NCBI RefSeq assembly: GCF_022695595.1
Contig: NZ_CP074380.1
Location: 4,748,501 to 4,812,500 of the forward strand
DNA from: Streptomyces sp. MST-110588
GTDB taxonomy: Bacteria; Actinomycetota; Actinomycetes; Streptomycetales; Streptomycetaceae
Direction: 5' to 3'
DNA length: 64,000 nucleotides
The position numbers and the translations under genes were made by a program. Of the stretch, positions 8,915 to 17,317 are shown piece by piece. The notes under the pieces were generated by a model, which worked only from the letters and a program-made list of their open reading frames with translations, did no database searches and was not told where the DNA came from. Positions within the stretch are counted from its first letter, which is position 1; every line of letters starts with the position of its first letter.

Positions 8915-10177
8915 TCAGGCGATCCGTTCGACCGCCTTGAGCACCTCACTCGCCCCGTCCTCCGCCGCCATGCGTCGGGCGGCGGCCGAGGCGCGCCGGC
9001 GGTAGGACGCCTCCTGTACCGCTTCGGTGATGGCGGTGGCCAGGCGGGCCTCGGCGTGGTCGTCGGACAGGGAGGAGAAGGGGATCGGGGTGGTGGCGGC
9101 GCCCAGTGCGGCCAGGCGGGCGGCCCAGAAGGGCTGATCGGCGGTGACCGGTACGGGGACCGTGGGGACGCCGGCACGCAGGCCCGCCGCGGCCGTACCC
9201 GCTCCGCAGTGGTGCACCACGGCGGCCGTGTGCGGGAAGAGCAGGGCGTGCGGGACCTCGCCCACCGTCAGTACGTCGTCCGTGGCGCCTTCCGGTCCGG
9301 TCAGCCCCGCCCAGCCGGACTGCAGGACGCCGCGCGCCTTCGCCCGGCGCAGCGCACGTACGGCCAGCTCTCCCAGCCGCTCGCCTTCGCCGGACGCCAT
9401 GCTGCCGAAGCCGATGAAGACCGGGGGCGGGCCGGAGGCGAGGAAGTCCGCCAGGGCGGGCGGGAGTTGGGCTTCGGGCGGCACGTAGGGCCACCAGTTG
9501 CCGACGACTTCCAGGCCGGGCCGCCAGTCCGCGGGGCGCGGCAGGAGGACCTGGCTGAAACCGTGCAGGACCGGCCGGCCCGCCTTCTCCTCGCGGGTGC
9601 GCAGGGCTGTCGCGGAGGCGGGCGGCAGGCCCAGTTCCGTACGCAGTTCCCGTACGGCACCCGCGTACAGCCGGTCGACGACCCGCAGGGAGAGGCGGCC
9701 CGCGGCGCGATTTCCCCAGCGGCCGAGCGAGCGGGTGCCGCCGACCACCGGCGGGAAGTCCCCGGTGGGGTGCGTGGGCTGGAGGTGGAGGCTCAGGGAG
9801 GGGGTGCCCGTCGCCTCGCCGGCCTGCCGGCCGAGGGGACCGGTCGTGGGGGTGAGCAGCAGCAGGTCGGCGCCGGGAGCGGTGGCCTCGGCGACGCCCT
9901 TGCCCAGTTCCCGGACGAAGGCGGCGGCTCGGCGCATCAGCTCCCGCTTGCCGCCGGAGGCCGGTTCCTGGCCCGGGCCCCGGCCCGGCTGCCCCGAGTC
10001 GGCACGCGGGTCGGCCGGCAGCCGGCGGAACTCCAGGCCGGCCGTCTTCACCAGAGAAGCGTAGGAGTCGTGGGTGGCCAGAGCGACCTGGTGACCGGCT
10101 TCCTGGAGACGGGCCCCGAGGCCGGTGAACGGCGCGACATCGCCGTACGAACCGGCCGCCGCTATGACGATCTTCAT
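8915..10177 (-). CDS. UGT/MGT-family glycosyltransferase (macrolide glycosyltransferase type, GT1)
   Basis: 420 aa, the normal length for bacterial GT1 enzymes such as macrolide-inactivating and natural-product glycosyltransferases. The N-terminal Rossmann half opens with MKIVIAAAGSYGDVAPFTGL. The C-terminal half has the nucleotide-sugar signature around HHCGAGTAAAGLRAGVPTVP followed by ADQPFWAARL. The ATG at 10177 overlaps the stop of the upstream MerR gene as ATGA, so the two are translationally coupled; the open frame extends further upstream, but this start matches the family. Coupling to a TipAS-type drug-binding regulator suggests the enzyme modifies the drug the regulator senses, an inference. 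A sterol-type or endogenous acceptor cannot be excluded. Confidence 0.87.
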   Translation of the reverse strand: MKIVIAAAGSYGDVAPFTGLGARLQEAGHQVALATHDSYASLVKTAGLEFRRLPADPRADSGQPGRGPGQEPASGGKRELMRRAAAFVRELGKGVAEATAPGADLLLLTPTTGPLGRQAGEATGTPSLSLHLQPTHPTGDFPPVVGGTRSLGRWGNRAAGRLSLRVVDRLYAGAVRELRTELGLPPASATALRTREEKAGRPVLHGFSQVLLPRPADWRPGLEVVGNWWPYVPPEAQLPPALADFLASGPPPVFIGFGSMASGEGERLGELAVRALRRAKARGVLQSGWAGLTGPEGATDDVLTVGEVPHALLFPHTAAVVHHCGAGTAAAGLRAGVPTVPVPVTADQPFWAARLAALGAATTPIPFSSLSDDHAEARLATAITEAVQEASYRRRASAAARRMAAEDGASEVLKAVERIA

Positions 10178-11085
10178 GAGCTCTTCGCCTCCGGGGTGGG
10201 CTCCGCCGCCGGGACGGCGGTGAGCGTCGAACCTGCGCCAGGGTCTGTGTTCGTAGCTGTGTCTGTGTCTGCGTCCGTGTCCGTACTTGCGCCTGCGCCG
10301 GTGTTCGTCCGGGGCGCCGCCCGCCGTACGGCGTTGGCGTGCACCGCCGTACACAGGTAGGAGGCGAGCCCGGGCCGCTGCTCGGAAGGCGGTACGACCA
10401 GGGCGAACGCGCGCGGGTCGGTGACGAAGTCAGCGGCGATCCGGCAGTGCATGTCGGGCGGGCAGGGGGTGAACCAGCGGGTGATGTGCTGCCGGTGCTC
10501 CTCCGCCAGCTCCATGGCCCGCTCGCCGTCGGCCGGCTCGCCGGCGTCGAAGGCGCCGGTCACCCGGTGGCGCCACCCGGCCGCCTCGGCCATGATCCGC
10601 GCCCAGTCCTCCTTGGTGTGCGCCGCGGCGCGTGCCATCGAGCGCTGGTGGCCCTCGCTGTGCTGCCATTTCAGGTGGGCGTCGGTGGCGTAACTGAGGT
10701 CGAAGGTGACCTCGCCGAACACCTCGAACCGCTCCTCGGGGGTCAGTTCCACCCCCGTACGCTGCACCTCCATCGCCCGCTCGGCGACGGCCACCAGCCG
10801 CTGGAGCTTGCCGATCTGCTCGTTGAGGAGCCGGTGTCTGGCCCGTAGCTGATCCAGGGCGTTGGACTGCGGGTCCTCAAGGATGGCCGCGATCTCCTCC
10901 AGGGAGAAGCCCAGCTCGCGGTAGAAGAGGATCTGCTGGAGCCGGGCGAGGTCGGCGTCGCTGTAGAGGCGGTAGCCGGCGGGGCTGCGGGCGCTGGGGG
11001 AGAGCAGGCCGGTCTTGTCGTAGTGGTGCAGGGTACGCACCGTGATCCCCGCGAAGCCGGAGACCTGCCCGACCGAGTACTCCAT
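10174..11085 (-). CDS. MerR-family regulator with TipAS drug-recognition domain
   Basis: 303 aa. Residues 1-70 are a MerR winged helix (SVGQVSGFAGITVRTLHHYD), then a dimerisation coiled coil to about 115. Residues 135-255 match the TipAS antibiotic-recognition fold, with FTPCPPDMHCRIAADF and the closing motif YLCTAVHANAVR. In TipAL this domain captures thiopeptides through a cysteine; the cysteines here are C207 and C213. After about residue 256 comes a Thr/Asp/Asn-rich tail (TDTDADTDTATNTD) built from short repeats and absent from TipAL. A tipA-like promoter lies at 11197-11227, which fits autoactivation. Coupled by ATGA to the glycosyltransferase gene. Confidence 0.88.
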   Translation of the reverse strand: MEYSVGQVSGFAGITVRTLHHYDKTGLLSPSARSPAGYRLYSDADLARLQQILFYRELGFSLEEIAAILEDPQSNALDQLRARHRLLNEQIGKLQRLVAVAERAMEVQRTGVELTPEERFEVFGEVTFDLSYATDAHLKWQHSEGHQRSMARAAAHTKEDWARIMAEAAGWRHRVTGAFDAGEPADGERAMELAEEHRQHITRWFTPCPPDMHCRIAADFVTDPRAFALVVPPSEQRPGLASYLCTAVHANAVRRAAPRTNTGAGASTDTDADTDTATNTDPGAGSTLTAVPAAEPTPEAKSS

Positions 11086-11196
11086 GGAACCGCCTTCCGC
11101 CGCCGTGGGCCGGGGCCGGGCGTCGGAGGGTGTGCCGGACGGTGTTCCGCCGGTCCGCGACGCGCCGGTCCGTATCGGCCCGGTCCGTTCGAGGAC

Positions 11197-11227
11197 AGCG
11201 TGCGGCCTGACGTCACGTGAGGGTCAA
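11197..11227 (-). promoter_or_regulatory. tipA-like MerR-activated promoter with dyad in a 19-bp spacer
   Basis: On the minus strand, -35 TTGACC (11227-11222) and -10 CACGCT (11202-11197) are separated by 19 bp, the overlong spacing typical of MerR-activated promoters. The spacer holds a 17-bp near-palindrome (11206-11222, arms CCTCACGT and ACGTCAGG around a central G, one mismatch per arm). As I recall the Streptomyces tipA promoter, layout and bases are closely similar, including CCTCACGT. It lies about 110 bp before the MerR start. Confidence 0.7.
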
Positions 11228-11287
11228 CCGGGGCGGTGGGGCGGCCCAGTGCCGGTGGGGGCGGTCCGGTGCCGGTGGGGCCGGCGC

Positions 11288-11674
11288 TCAGCCCGCCGGG
11301 TACCGGTCCTCCAGCACCGAGTTCAGCAGCGCCCGTACGTCCTCCCGGTCCAGGCCCTCCGCCCGGGCCCGGTCCATCCACTTGCGCAGTTCCTCCCGCA
11401 GCAGGGAGTCCGCCGCGGACTGCGGCCGGGCGAGCGAGCGGCTGACGAACGTGCCCAGGCCCGGCCGGGGCTCGACCAGGCCCTCGCGCTCCAGTTCCCG
11501 GTACGCCTTCAGAGTCGTGTTCGGGTTGACCTTCGTCGTGGCGGCCACCTGCGCCGCCGTGGGCAGCCGGTCCCCCTCCACAAGGATGCCCAGCCGCAGC
11601 GCCTGCTGGACCTGCTGGACGATCTGCAGATAGGTGGCGACGCCGCTGCGCCGGTCGATGCGGAACTCGACCAT
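11288..11674 (-). CDS. GntR/YtrA-family transcriptional regulator
   Basis: 128 aa. An N-terminal winged helix (YLQIVQQVQQALRLGILVEG, then LPTAAQVAATTKVNPNTTLK, about residues 11-65) and a short helical C-terminal part instead of a ligand domain are the hallmarks of the YtrA subfamily. The ATG at 11674 is chosen because GGAGGGG lies just upstream; the frame continues upstream into tandem repeats that are clearly not protein. YtrA regulators normally sit beside ABC-2 transporter genes and repress them. Here the ATPase and permease genes lie immediately upstream on the same strand, so the regulator comes last rather than first. Confidence 0.88.
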   Translation of the reverse strand: MVEFRIDRRSGVATYLQIVQQVQQALRLGILVEGDRLPTAAQVAATTKVNPNTTLKAYRELEREGLVEPRPGLGTFVSRSLARPQSAADSLLREELRKWMDRARAEGLDREDVRALLNSVLEDRYPAG

Positions 11675-11782
11675 GCTCACCACCCCTCCACCGTTGTCGC
11701 CGTCGCTGTCGCCGCCGCGCCCGCCGGCCGGCCGCTGCCTGTCGGCTCGATGATCCGGCCCCGCGTACGGGGTGTCAAAGCA

Positions 11783-11836
11783 CCCATGACACCCACGACG
11801 CCCATGACACCCACGACGCCCATGACAGCCATGACG
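11783..11836. repeat. 18-bp tandem repeat in an intergenic region
   Basis: Two perfect 18-bp units (11783-11800, 11801-11818) and a third degenerate one (11819-11836), with core CCCATGACACCCACGACG. They lie in the 232-bp gap between the permease stop and the GntR start, in frame with but upstream of the GntR gene. Confidence 0.85.
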
Positions 11837-11906
11837 GCCGTGTCCCACACGGCCCCCACGACACCCGAGCTCCCCGACCCCCTCATGACGCCGCCCCCGG
11901 TGCCGC

Positions 11907-12911
11907 TCAGAGCGGCCGTCGGCGGGCCCACCACACGATGAGGGCGGCCACGGCCACGGTCAGCGCCAGCAGGATGCCCGCCGCCCGCCACTGCATGCCC
12001 CCCATCTGGTCGTACGAGAAGTACTCCACCACGTTGTTGACGATGCCTTTCTGCGCCCGGCAGGCGTCCGGGTGGGCGTCGCCGACGCAGGTCCCGAAGC
12101 CGTAGAGCCGGCCGTCCGCGGTGCCGACCCAGTTGTCGACCTGGACGCTGTCGGCGGGCATCGGCGGGAAGTCCCCGCTGAAGGGGTACGTCAGGACGCG
12201 CGGCGTGGCCAGCCGGGGGACCACGCGGTCCCACAGCATGCCGAAGGCCACGGTGAAGACGAACGTGATCGCCATGCCGGGCCGCACCCGCCGTACGAAC
12301 ATCCCGATCGCGACGGCGCACACCGTAAGGAAGAGGGCGCTTGCCACCGGGACGGGGCCGGTGGCGTCGAAGATGCCGGTGTGCAGCCAGTCACCGCCGT
12401 CGACCAGCTCGTGGGCGGGCTCCCACAGCCAGGTGAAGGCCGCGGACAGCGCGGTGGTGCAGAGCAGCACCATCAGCAGTGGCAGGCTGAGCTTGACGGC
12501 GATCCAGCGTCCGCGGCTCGCGGACTGGGTGGTGACGAGCTTGACGGTGCCGTGCTCCTGCTCCGCGGCGATCAGCGGCGCGCCGAGGAAGATCGCGGCG
12601 ACGGCGGGCAGATAGCCGAGGAAGGAGCGGGTGTTGTCGAACAGCCAGCGGTACTGGTTCTGGAACCTCTGGGCGAGGTCCTCGTACGCCTGGCCGGTGG
12701 TCTTGGTGCCGGGCGAGTCGGCCAGCTCCATCACGCCCGCGCGGTGGTACGCGAAGACCGCGCAGCCGACGACGGCGCAGGCGATGCCGATCCAGAAGGC
12801 GGTGCGGTGACGGCGCCACACCAGCCAGGTCATGCCGTGCAGGATGCCGCGCCGGGGCGTGGCGGTCCTCGTCGCGTCGTCCGCCGACGCGGTGGGTGTC
12901 ACCGTGTTCAT
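11907..12911 (-). CDS. ABC-2 type transporter permease
   Basis: 334 aa with about six transmembrane segments: TAFWIGIACAVVGCAVFAYH (about 35-55), FLGYLPAVAAIFLGAPLIAA, MVLLCTTALSAAFTWLW and others. A large extracytoplasmic loop sits between segments 1 and 2, and a soluble stretch with two cysteines precedes the last helix (C274 and C283 by count). The family exports drugs, lipids or peptides with a separate ATPase. Its ATG overlaps the stop of the ATPase gene (ATGA at 12908-12911), so the pair forms one transporter. Substrate unknown; the GntR neighbour suggests an envelope-stress or drug-inducible system. Confidence 0.88.
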   Translation of the reverse strand: MNTVTPTASADDATRTATPRRGILHGMTWLVWRRHRTAFWIGIACAVVGCAVFAYHRAGVMELADSPGTKTTGQAYEDLAQRFQNQYRWLFDNTRSFLGYLPAVAAIFLGAPLIAAEQEHGTVKLVTTQSASRGRWIAVKLSLPLLMVLLCTTALSAAFTWLWEPAHELVDGGDWLHTGIFDATGPVPVASALFLTVCAVAIGMFVRRVRPGMAITFVFTVAFGMLWDRVVPRLATPRVLTYPFSGDFPPMPADSVQVDNWVGTADGRLYGFGTCVGDAHPDACRAQKGIVNNVVEYFSYDQMGGMQWRAAGILLALTVAVAALIVWWARRRPL

Positions 12912-13972
12912 ACCGCCGCTCCTCGCTGCCCGCTGCCGCTCGGCCTGCCGCCGTCCCTGTCCCCGTCTTCGCCCCTGCCCCCGTCCATGCCGCCATCCCC
13001 GCCATCCCCGTCGACGTCATCGACGTCACCGCCGTCACCGCCGTCACCGCCGGCCCCCGTGCTCGCGCTCCGCACCCGGGCCTCGGCCGAGATCAGCGGC
13101 GGTGCCTGCGGCGAACGGAGGTAGGCCAGCAGCACTTCCTCCATGCTCGGGACGTGGGTCTCCCAGGCGTCCTCGAACCGCCCGCCGGGCCGTACCAGAG
13201 CGGTGAACTGCCGCCCCGTGACGCGGGATTCGACGACGGTGTGCTGCCGGGTCAGCTCCTCCGGCACGCCGGTGCCCCGGGCGACGCCGGTCACCAGTGC
13301 GTGCGCCGGCACCAACTCGTCGGTCTGCCCGGCCATCCGCAGCCGGCCCTCCGCCAGGACCAGCAGGTAGTCACACATCTCCGCCATCTCGGAGAGCATG
13401 TGGGAGGACATCAGTACGGTCGTGCCGTGCTCGGCGGCCTCGGCCATCAGCAGCCCGGACATCTCGTGCCGGGCGAGCGGGTCGAGGTCGGACATCGGCT
13501 CGTCCAGCAGGAGCAGCCGGGGCCGCTTGCCGAAGGCGAGCGCGAAGGCGACGCGGGTGCGCTGGCCGCCGGAGAGCGTGCCGACGCGGGCGGTCGGCGG
13601 GATGTTCCCGGCGCCGACGATCCGCTCGGCCGCCGCCTGGTCCCAGCGCGGGTTCAGCTCCCGGCCCATGCGCAGGGTCTCTTCCACGGTGAAGCGCGGG
13701 TAGAGCGGTTTGTCCTGGGATAGGTAGGCGACGTGCTCCAGGACGGCCGGGTCGGTGACCGGCACACCGAACAGCCGCAGCGTCCCGGTGGTCGCCTGCA
13801 CCAGCCGGGTCGCCAGCCCCAGGAAGGTGCTCTTGCCGGCGCCGTTGGGGCCGACGAGCGCGCAGACATGCCCCGCCGGGAGGCGGAAGGAGCAGTCCCG
13901 CAGCGCCCAGCCGCGGCGGTACTTCTTCCCGAGGCCGTACGCCTCGACGGCCCATGGGCCCGGATCGCTCAC
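12908..13972 (-). CDS. ABC transporter ATP-binding protein with Gly/Asp repeat tail
   Basis: 354 aa, longer than the usual 300. The nucleotide-binding domain is complete: Walker A GPNGAGKS (about residue 39), signature LSGGQRTRVAFAL, Walker B LLLLDEPMSDLDP and the switch histidine in MSSHMLSEM. After about residue 300 the chain turns into a Gly/Asp repeat (DGGDGGDVDDVDGDGGDGG) with no counterpart in ordinary ABC ATPases. On the DNA the tail is a GTCACCGCC/GTCGAC-type repeat at about 12950-13060. First gene of the transporter operon; an AT-rich possible GntR site lies just upstream. Confidence 0.88.
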   Translation of the reverse strand: MSDPGPWAVEAYGLGKKYRRGWALRDCSFRLPAGHVCALVGPNGAGKSTFLGLATRLVQATTGTLRLFGVPVTDPAVLEHVAYLSQDKPLYPRFTVEETLRMGRELNPRWDQAAAERIVGAGNIPPTARVGTLSGGQRTRVAFALAFGKRPRLLLLDEPMSDLDPLARHEMSGLLMAEAAEHGTTVLMSSHMLSEMAEMCDYLLVLAEGRLRMAGQTDELVPAHALVTGVARGTGVPEELTRQHTVVESRVTGRQFTALVRPGGRFEDAWETHVPSMEEVLLAYLRSPQAPPLISAEARVRSASTGAGGDGGDGGDVDDVDGDGGDGGMDGGRGEDGDRDGGRPSGSGQRGAAV

Positions 13973-13985
13973 CCGTGTCCCCCCT

Positions 13986-14012
13986 TTAGCTAGTTAATTA
14001 GTGGAATGAGTA
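13986..14012 (-). promoter_or_regulatory. AT-rich promoter/operator candidate for the GntR-ABC operon
   Basis: An AT-rich patch in otherwise GC-rich DNA. It contains the imperfect palindrome CTAGTTAATTAG (13990-14001), centred on TTAA, 14 bp upstream of the ATPase start. YtrA-type regulators bind AT-rich dyads in this position; assignment to the GntR protein at 11288 is inference. Confidence 0.5.
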
Positions 14013-14089
14013 TGGAGAGCGGCCGAGACGTGTGTCAACAGAAACGATCAGCCCGCCCGCCGCCCTGGGGCCCACTCACCCCACGACAC

Positions 14090-14626
14090 TCACCAGGCCG
14101 CCGGCCGCACCCCCGGCGTCCTACGCTGCGCAGGGACCCGCGCCCCCTCCGCGACCAGCGGCTTCGCCATGCACCGCAGCCCCTCGTACGCCTGGTTGAA
14201 ACCGAACTTCTCCACCACCCGGTAGCCGCAGGAGGAGTAGAGCGCGAACGCCTCGGGCTGCTTGTACCCGGTCTCCAGCACCATGCGCGTACGGCCCGCG
14301 GCGCGCGCGTCCGCCTCCAGGGCGGCGAGAATGCGCCGGGCCAGCCCCCGCCCGCGCGCCTGCGGCACCACGAACATCCGCTTGACCTCGGCGTCCCCGT
14401 CCGCGTAACCCAGCTCACCGCGCTCCTGCGCCCGCCAGCCCCCGCTCGCCAGCGGCCGGCCGTCCTCGTACGCGATCAGATAGGCCCCACGCGGCGGGGC
14501 GAACATCTCGGGGTCCAGCGGCGTGAGATCGCCCTGACCGCCGTAGCGCCGGATGTACTCCTGCTGCACCATCGCGTCGAGCGTGACCGCGTCGGGGTCG
14601 TCGAACCGCACAGAACGAATCTCCAT
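14090..14626 (-). CDS. GNAT-family N-acetyltransferase
   Basis: 178 aa, one GNAT domain. The acetyl-CoA binding motif reads VVPQARGRGLARRILAALE (about residues 95-113), followed by the beta-5 region LETGYKQPEAFALYSSCGY typical of GNATs acting on small amines or amino acids. The ATG at 14626 is chosen because residues MEIRSVRFDDPDA match normal domain starts; longer frames run into the upstream region. Divergent from the exonuclease III gene with 157 bp between starts. Substrate not predictable. Confidence 0.87.
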   Translation of the reverse strand: MEIRSVRFDDPDAVTLDAMVQQEYIRRYGGQGDLTPLDPEMFAPPRGAYLIAYEDGRPLASGGWRAQERGELGYADGDAEVKRMFVVPQARGRGLARRILAALEADARAAGRTRMVLETGYKQPEAFALYSSCGYRVVEKFGFNQAYEGLRCMAKPLVAEGARVPAQRRTPGVRPAAW

Positions 14627-14783
14627 CCGAAAATCGTACGGGCGCCCCAGACCTCCCCCAAACACCCCCAGACCCTCAACCCACCCCCGAATCGGACGCA
14701 AACCCCTCCCACTAGGCAAAATCGCCCCGAGTCGCCGCCATCGCGTAGGCTGCGCTGCCGCCAGCGCGAAGAGGGAGCTTGCT

Positions 14784-15581
14784 TTGCTGACCGTGACCAC
14801 CGTGAACGTCAATGGCCTGCGCGCCGCCGCCAAGAAGGGTTTCCTGCCGTGGCTGGCGCAGACCGACGCCGACGTGATCTGCCTCCAGGAGGTACGCGCC
14901 GAGCCCGGCCAGCTCCCCGAGGAGGTCCGCGCACCCGACGGCTGGCACACCCTGCACGCCCCCGCCGCCGCCAAGGGCCGGGCCGGCGTCTCCCTCTACA
15001 CCCGGCGCGAGCCCGAACGGATGCAGGTCGGCTTCGGCTCCCAGGAATTCGACGGCAGCGGACGCTACGCCGAGATCGACCTCCCCGGCGTCACCGTCGC
15101 CAGCCTCTACCTGCCCTCCGGCGAGGTCGGCACCGAGCGCCAGGACGAGAAGGAACGCTTCATGGCGGAGTTCCTCCCCCACCTCGTCCGCCTCAAGGAA
15201 CGCGCCGCCGCCTCCGGCCGCGAGGTCCTGGTCTGCGGCGACTGGAACATCGCCCACCGCGAAGCGGACCTGAAGAACTGGAAGGCCAACCAGAAGAAGG
15301 CCGGCTTCCTCCCCGAGGAGCGCGCCTGGCTCACCCGCGTCTTCGACGAGGCCGCGTACGTCGACGTCGTCCGCGCCCAGCACCCGGACACCCAGGGCCC
15401 GTACTCCTGGTGGTCCTACCGCGGCCGTGCCTTCGACAACGACGCCGGCTGGCGCATCGACTACCACGTCGCGACCCCGTCCCTCGCCGCCCGCTGCATC
15501 AAGGCGTACGTGGAACGGGCCGCCACCCACGACCAGCGCTGGAGCGACCACGCGCCGGTCACGGCGGTGTTCGACCTCTAG
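14784..15581 (+). CDS. xth: Exodeoxyribonuclease III (AP endonuclease family)
   Basis: 265 aa of the exonuclease III/APE1 family; repairs abasic sites and 3'-blocked ends. Motifs in order: VNVNGLRAA (Asn of the active site), ICLQEVRAE (metal-binding Glu), CGDWNIAHREADLKN (catalytic Asp and Asn), WRIDYHVATP, and the C-terminal WSDHAPVTAVFDL with the catalytic Asp-His. A TTG start at 14784 fits best: GAGGGAG lies 6 nt upstream and protein similarity begins exactly there. The 3' end overlaps the convergent permease gene by 23 bp. Confidence 0.93.
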   Translation: MLTVTTVNVNGLRAAAKKGFLPWLAQTDADVICLQEVRAEPGQLPEEVRAPDGWHTLHAPAAAKGRAGVSLYTRREPERMQVGFGSQEFDGSGRYAEIDLPGVTVASLYLPSGEVGTERQDEKERFMAEFLPHLVRLKERAAASGREVLVCGDWNIAHREADLKNWKANQKKAGFLPEERAWLTRVFDEAAYVDVVRAQHPDTQGPYSWWSYRGRAFDNDAGWRIDYHVATPSLAARCIKAYVERAATHDQRWSDHAPVTAVFDL

Positions 15582-16479
15582 GGAGCCGTCGCGCATCCCG
15601 TACGAAGCCCCGTCCGCGCGCCTCACCGGTAGGGCGCAGACGCGGCAGGGCGGCGGTGAACTCCTTCGGTACGCAGATGCGCGGGGTGCGCGCGGTGCCC
15701 TTGTCGCACACCTGGGCCCCGGCGCGCGGAACGGTCGGCGTCTCGTACCCGGCGTCGGCGACCAGGGCCTGCGCCGGTACGGCCGCGGCGGTCAGACAGC
15801 ACAGGCCCGCCGCCGCCCTCACCAGGCGGCTGCCCCGGCGGACGGACGCCAGCAGTACCCCGGTCACGGCGCCCGCCATCAGCAGGGCGGGGGCGAGCAG
15901 CACGCCGGGGGCGATGCTGTCGGTGACGGTGGCGGCGTCGACCGGGAGCCCGTTGAGGTAACGCACCCACGGCGTCTCCAGCGAGGCCGGGATCAGGATC
16001 CAGAGGGAGAGGACGAGGGTGATCGCCGGGGCCGCGAGCGTGCGTGGCAGCAGGCATCCGGTGCCGAAGCCGATGACGGCGGCCCCGCACTGGAGGGTGA
16101 GGGTGAGGGCGAGCTGGGGCAGGTCCTCGAACCTGGGCAGGGCGGACACCCGTAGCGAGGCGACTGCGAGGACCGCGGTGTCCAGGAGGACGATGAGGAG
16201 GAGTACGGGGCGGGCCGTGTCCAGGGCGATGCGGTACCGGCCGCGGGAAGGGGTCAGCGACCACACCTGCCCCGCCCGCAGACGCCCCGCCTCCCAGGCG
16301 GCGATTCCCGCGAGCACTCCGGGTACGGGGCCCAGCGCGCGTGCCGTGACGAAGACGGTGTCCGCGCCGAATCCCGTGGCGCGGGTGCGCCAGGTGAAGG
16401 CGTAGAAGAGGGCGATGCCCATGAGGACGGGGCCGGCCCAGGGCAGCGATGACCGTCGTAATGCCTTGAGGAAGCTCAT
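15559..16479 (-). CDS. ABC-2 type permease with TTA codon, C-terminus possibly truncated
   Basis: 306 aa with about six hydrophobic segments up to residue 250, then a short soluble tail beginning CDKGTARTPRICV. Related streptomycete permeases carry a longer extracytoplasmic C-terminal domain after such a Cys motif; here the frame ends against the exonuclease gene, overlapping it by 23 bp, so part of the domain may have been lost (inference). Codon 7 is TTA (16459-16461), so expression should need bldA tRNA. The start overlaps the ATPase stop as ATGA (16476-16479). Confidence 0.75.
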   Translation of the reverse strand: MSFLKALRRSSLPWAGPVLMGIALFYAFTWRTRATGFGADTVFVTARALGPVPGVLAGIAAWEAGRLRAGQVWSLTPSRGRYRIALDTARPVLLLIVLLDTAVLAVASLRVSALPRFEDLPQLALTLTLQCGAAVIGFGTGCLLPRTLAAPAITLVLSLWILIPASLETPWVRYLNGLPVDAATVTDSIAPGVLLAPALLMAGAVTGVLLASVRRGSRLVRAAAGLCCLTAAAVPAQALVADAGYETPTVPRAGAQVCDKGTARTPRICVPKEFTAALPRLRPTGEARGRGFVRDARRLPRGRTPP

Positions 16480-17252
16480 GCCCGGCTTCCCTCGGTCAGT
16501 ACGTGGTAGGCGGAGTCGGCCTGCCGTCCCGGCGTCGCGCCCGGGGCGGCATGGGAGAGGAAATCGTCCACGGTGCCTTGGAAGGTGAGCCGTCCGTCGA
16601 GCAGCACGAGCACGTTGTCGTACACCGATTCGAGATCGGCCGTGTCGTGGGTGGACAGAAGCACGTGGACCGAGCGCGGCAGATTGCCGAGGATTTCATG
16701 GAAGACGGTCCGCTGCCGGGGGTCCATGCCCGCGGTGGGCTCGTCCAGCAGCAGCACCTCCGCGCCGTGGACGAGGGACTGCGCCACCCCGACCCGGCGC
16801 TGCTGTCCTCCCGACAGTTGACCGATCTTGTCGTTGCTCCGGTCGCCCAACTCCACCTGCTGAAGCGCCCGGAGCGACCTGTCCCATGCCTCGGCCCGCG
16901 ACATGCCTTTGAGCCAGCCGACGTAGGCGACCTGTTCGCGCGCCGTCAGGCCGGGTACGGCGCTCAGGTGCTGAGGCATCCAGGCGACGCGCCGTCGGTA
17001 GGCGGATAACGCTCTGCGGTCGCCGGTGGCCAGGCCCTGGTAACTGACGCTTCCCGTTTGAGGGGCCAGTGCCGAGGCGGCGAGTCCGAGCACGGTGCTC
17101 TTCCCCGCGCCGTTCGGGCCGAGGAAGACGGTGCGCCCTTGCGGGATCAGGCAGTGGAAGCGGCGGATGACGCGTCGTCTGCGGCGGTATCCGAAGGCAC
17201 AGGACGAGAACTGTATGGGCATGAGGGCATCAGAGTAGACATGAGCGGACAT
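16476..17252 (-). CDS. ABC transporter ATP-binding protein with TTA codon
   Basis: 258 aa. Walker A GPNGAGKS, Q-loop VAWMPQHLS, signature LSGGQQRRVGVAQ, Walker B VLLLDEPTAGMDP and switch His in LLSTHDTADLE are all present. It pairs with the permease translationally coupled downstream. A TTA leucine codon at 17007-17009 (in RRALSAYRR) marks it as bldA-dependent. The start is uncertain: ATG 17252 is taken, but ATG 17222 (MPIQFSS) is nearly as good, and neither has a clear Shine-Dalgarno site. AGA and TTA codons make its usage less GC-biased than its neighbours. Confidence 0.85.
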   Translation of the reverse strand: MSAHVYSDALMPIQFSSCAFGYRRRRRVIRRFHCLIPQGRTVFLGPNGAGKSTVLGLAASALAPQTGSVSYQGLATGDRRALSAYRRRVAWMPQHLSAVPGLTAREQVAYVGWLKGMSRAEAWDRSLRALQQVELGDRSNDKIGQLSGGQQRRVGVAQSLVHGAEVLLLDEPTAGMDPRQRTVFHEILGNLPRSVHVLLSTHDTADLESVYDNVLVLLDGRLTFQGTVDDFLSHAAPGATPGRQADSAYHVLTEGSRA

Positions 17253-17317
17253 TGTCGAACGGCCGGCGGCAACCTTGATCAACTTGTGACGGTGCGCCCG
17301 TTCGGAGGTGGGGGTGA

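Noticed and set aside
11675..11848. Longer GntR start at 11848
   Set aside because: The extra residues are a Gly/His/Cys/Arg repeat from the 18-bp array; the winged helix starts after the ATG at 11674, which has its own ribosome site.
15559..15700. Fourth frameshift, at the permease C-terminus
   Set aside because: No alternative frame restores a recognisable continuation before the exonuclease gene; truncation is possible but a frameshift is not supported.
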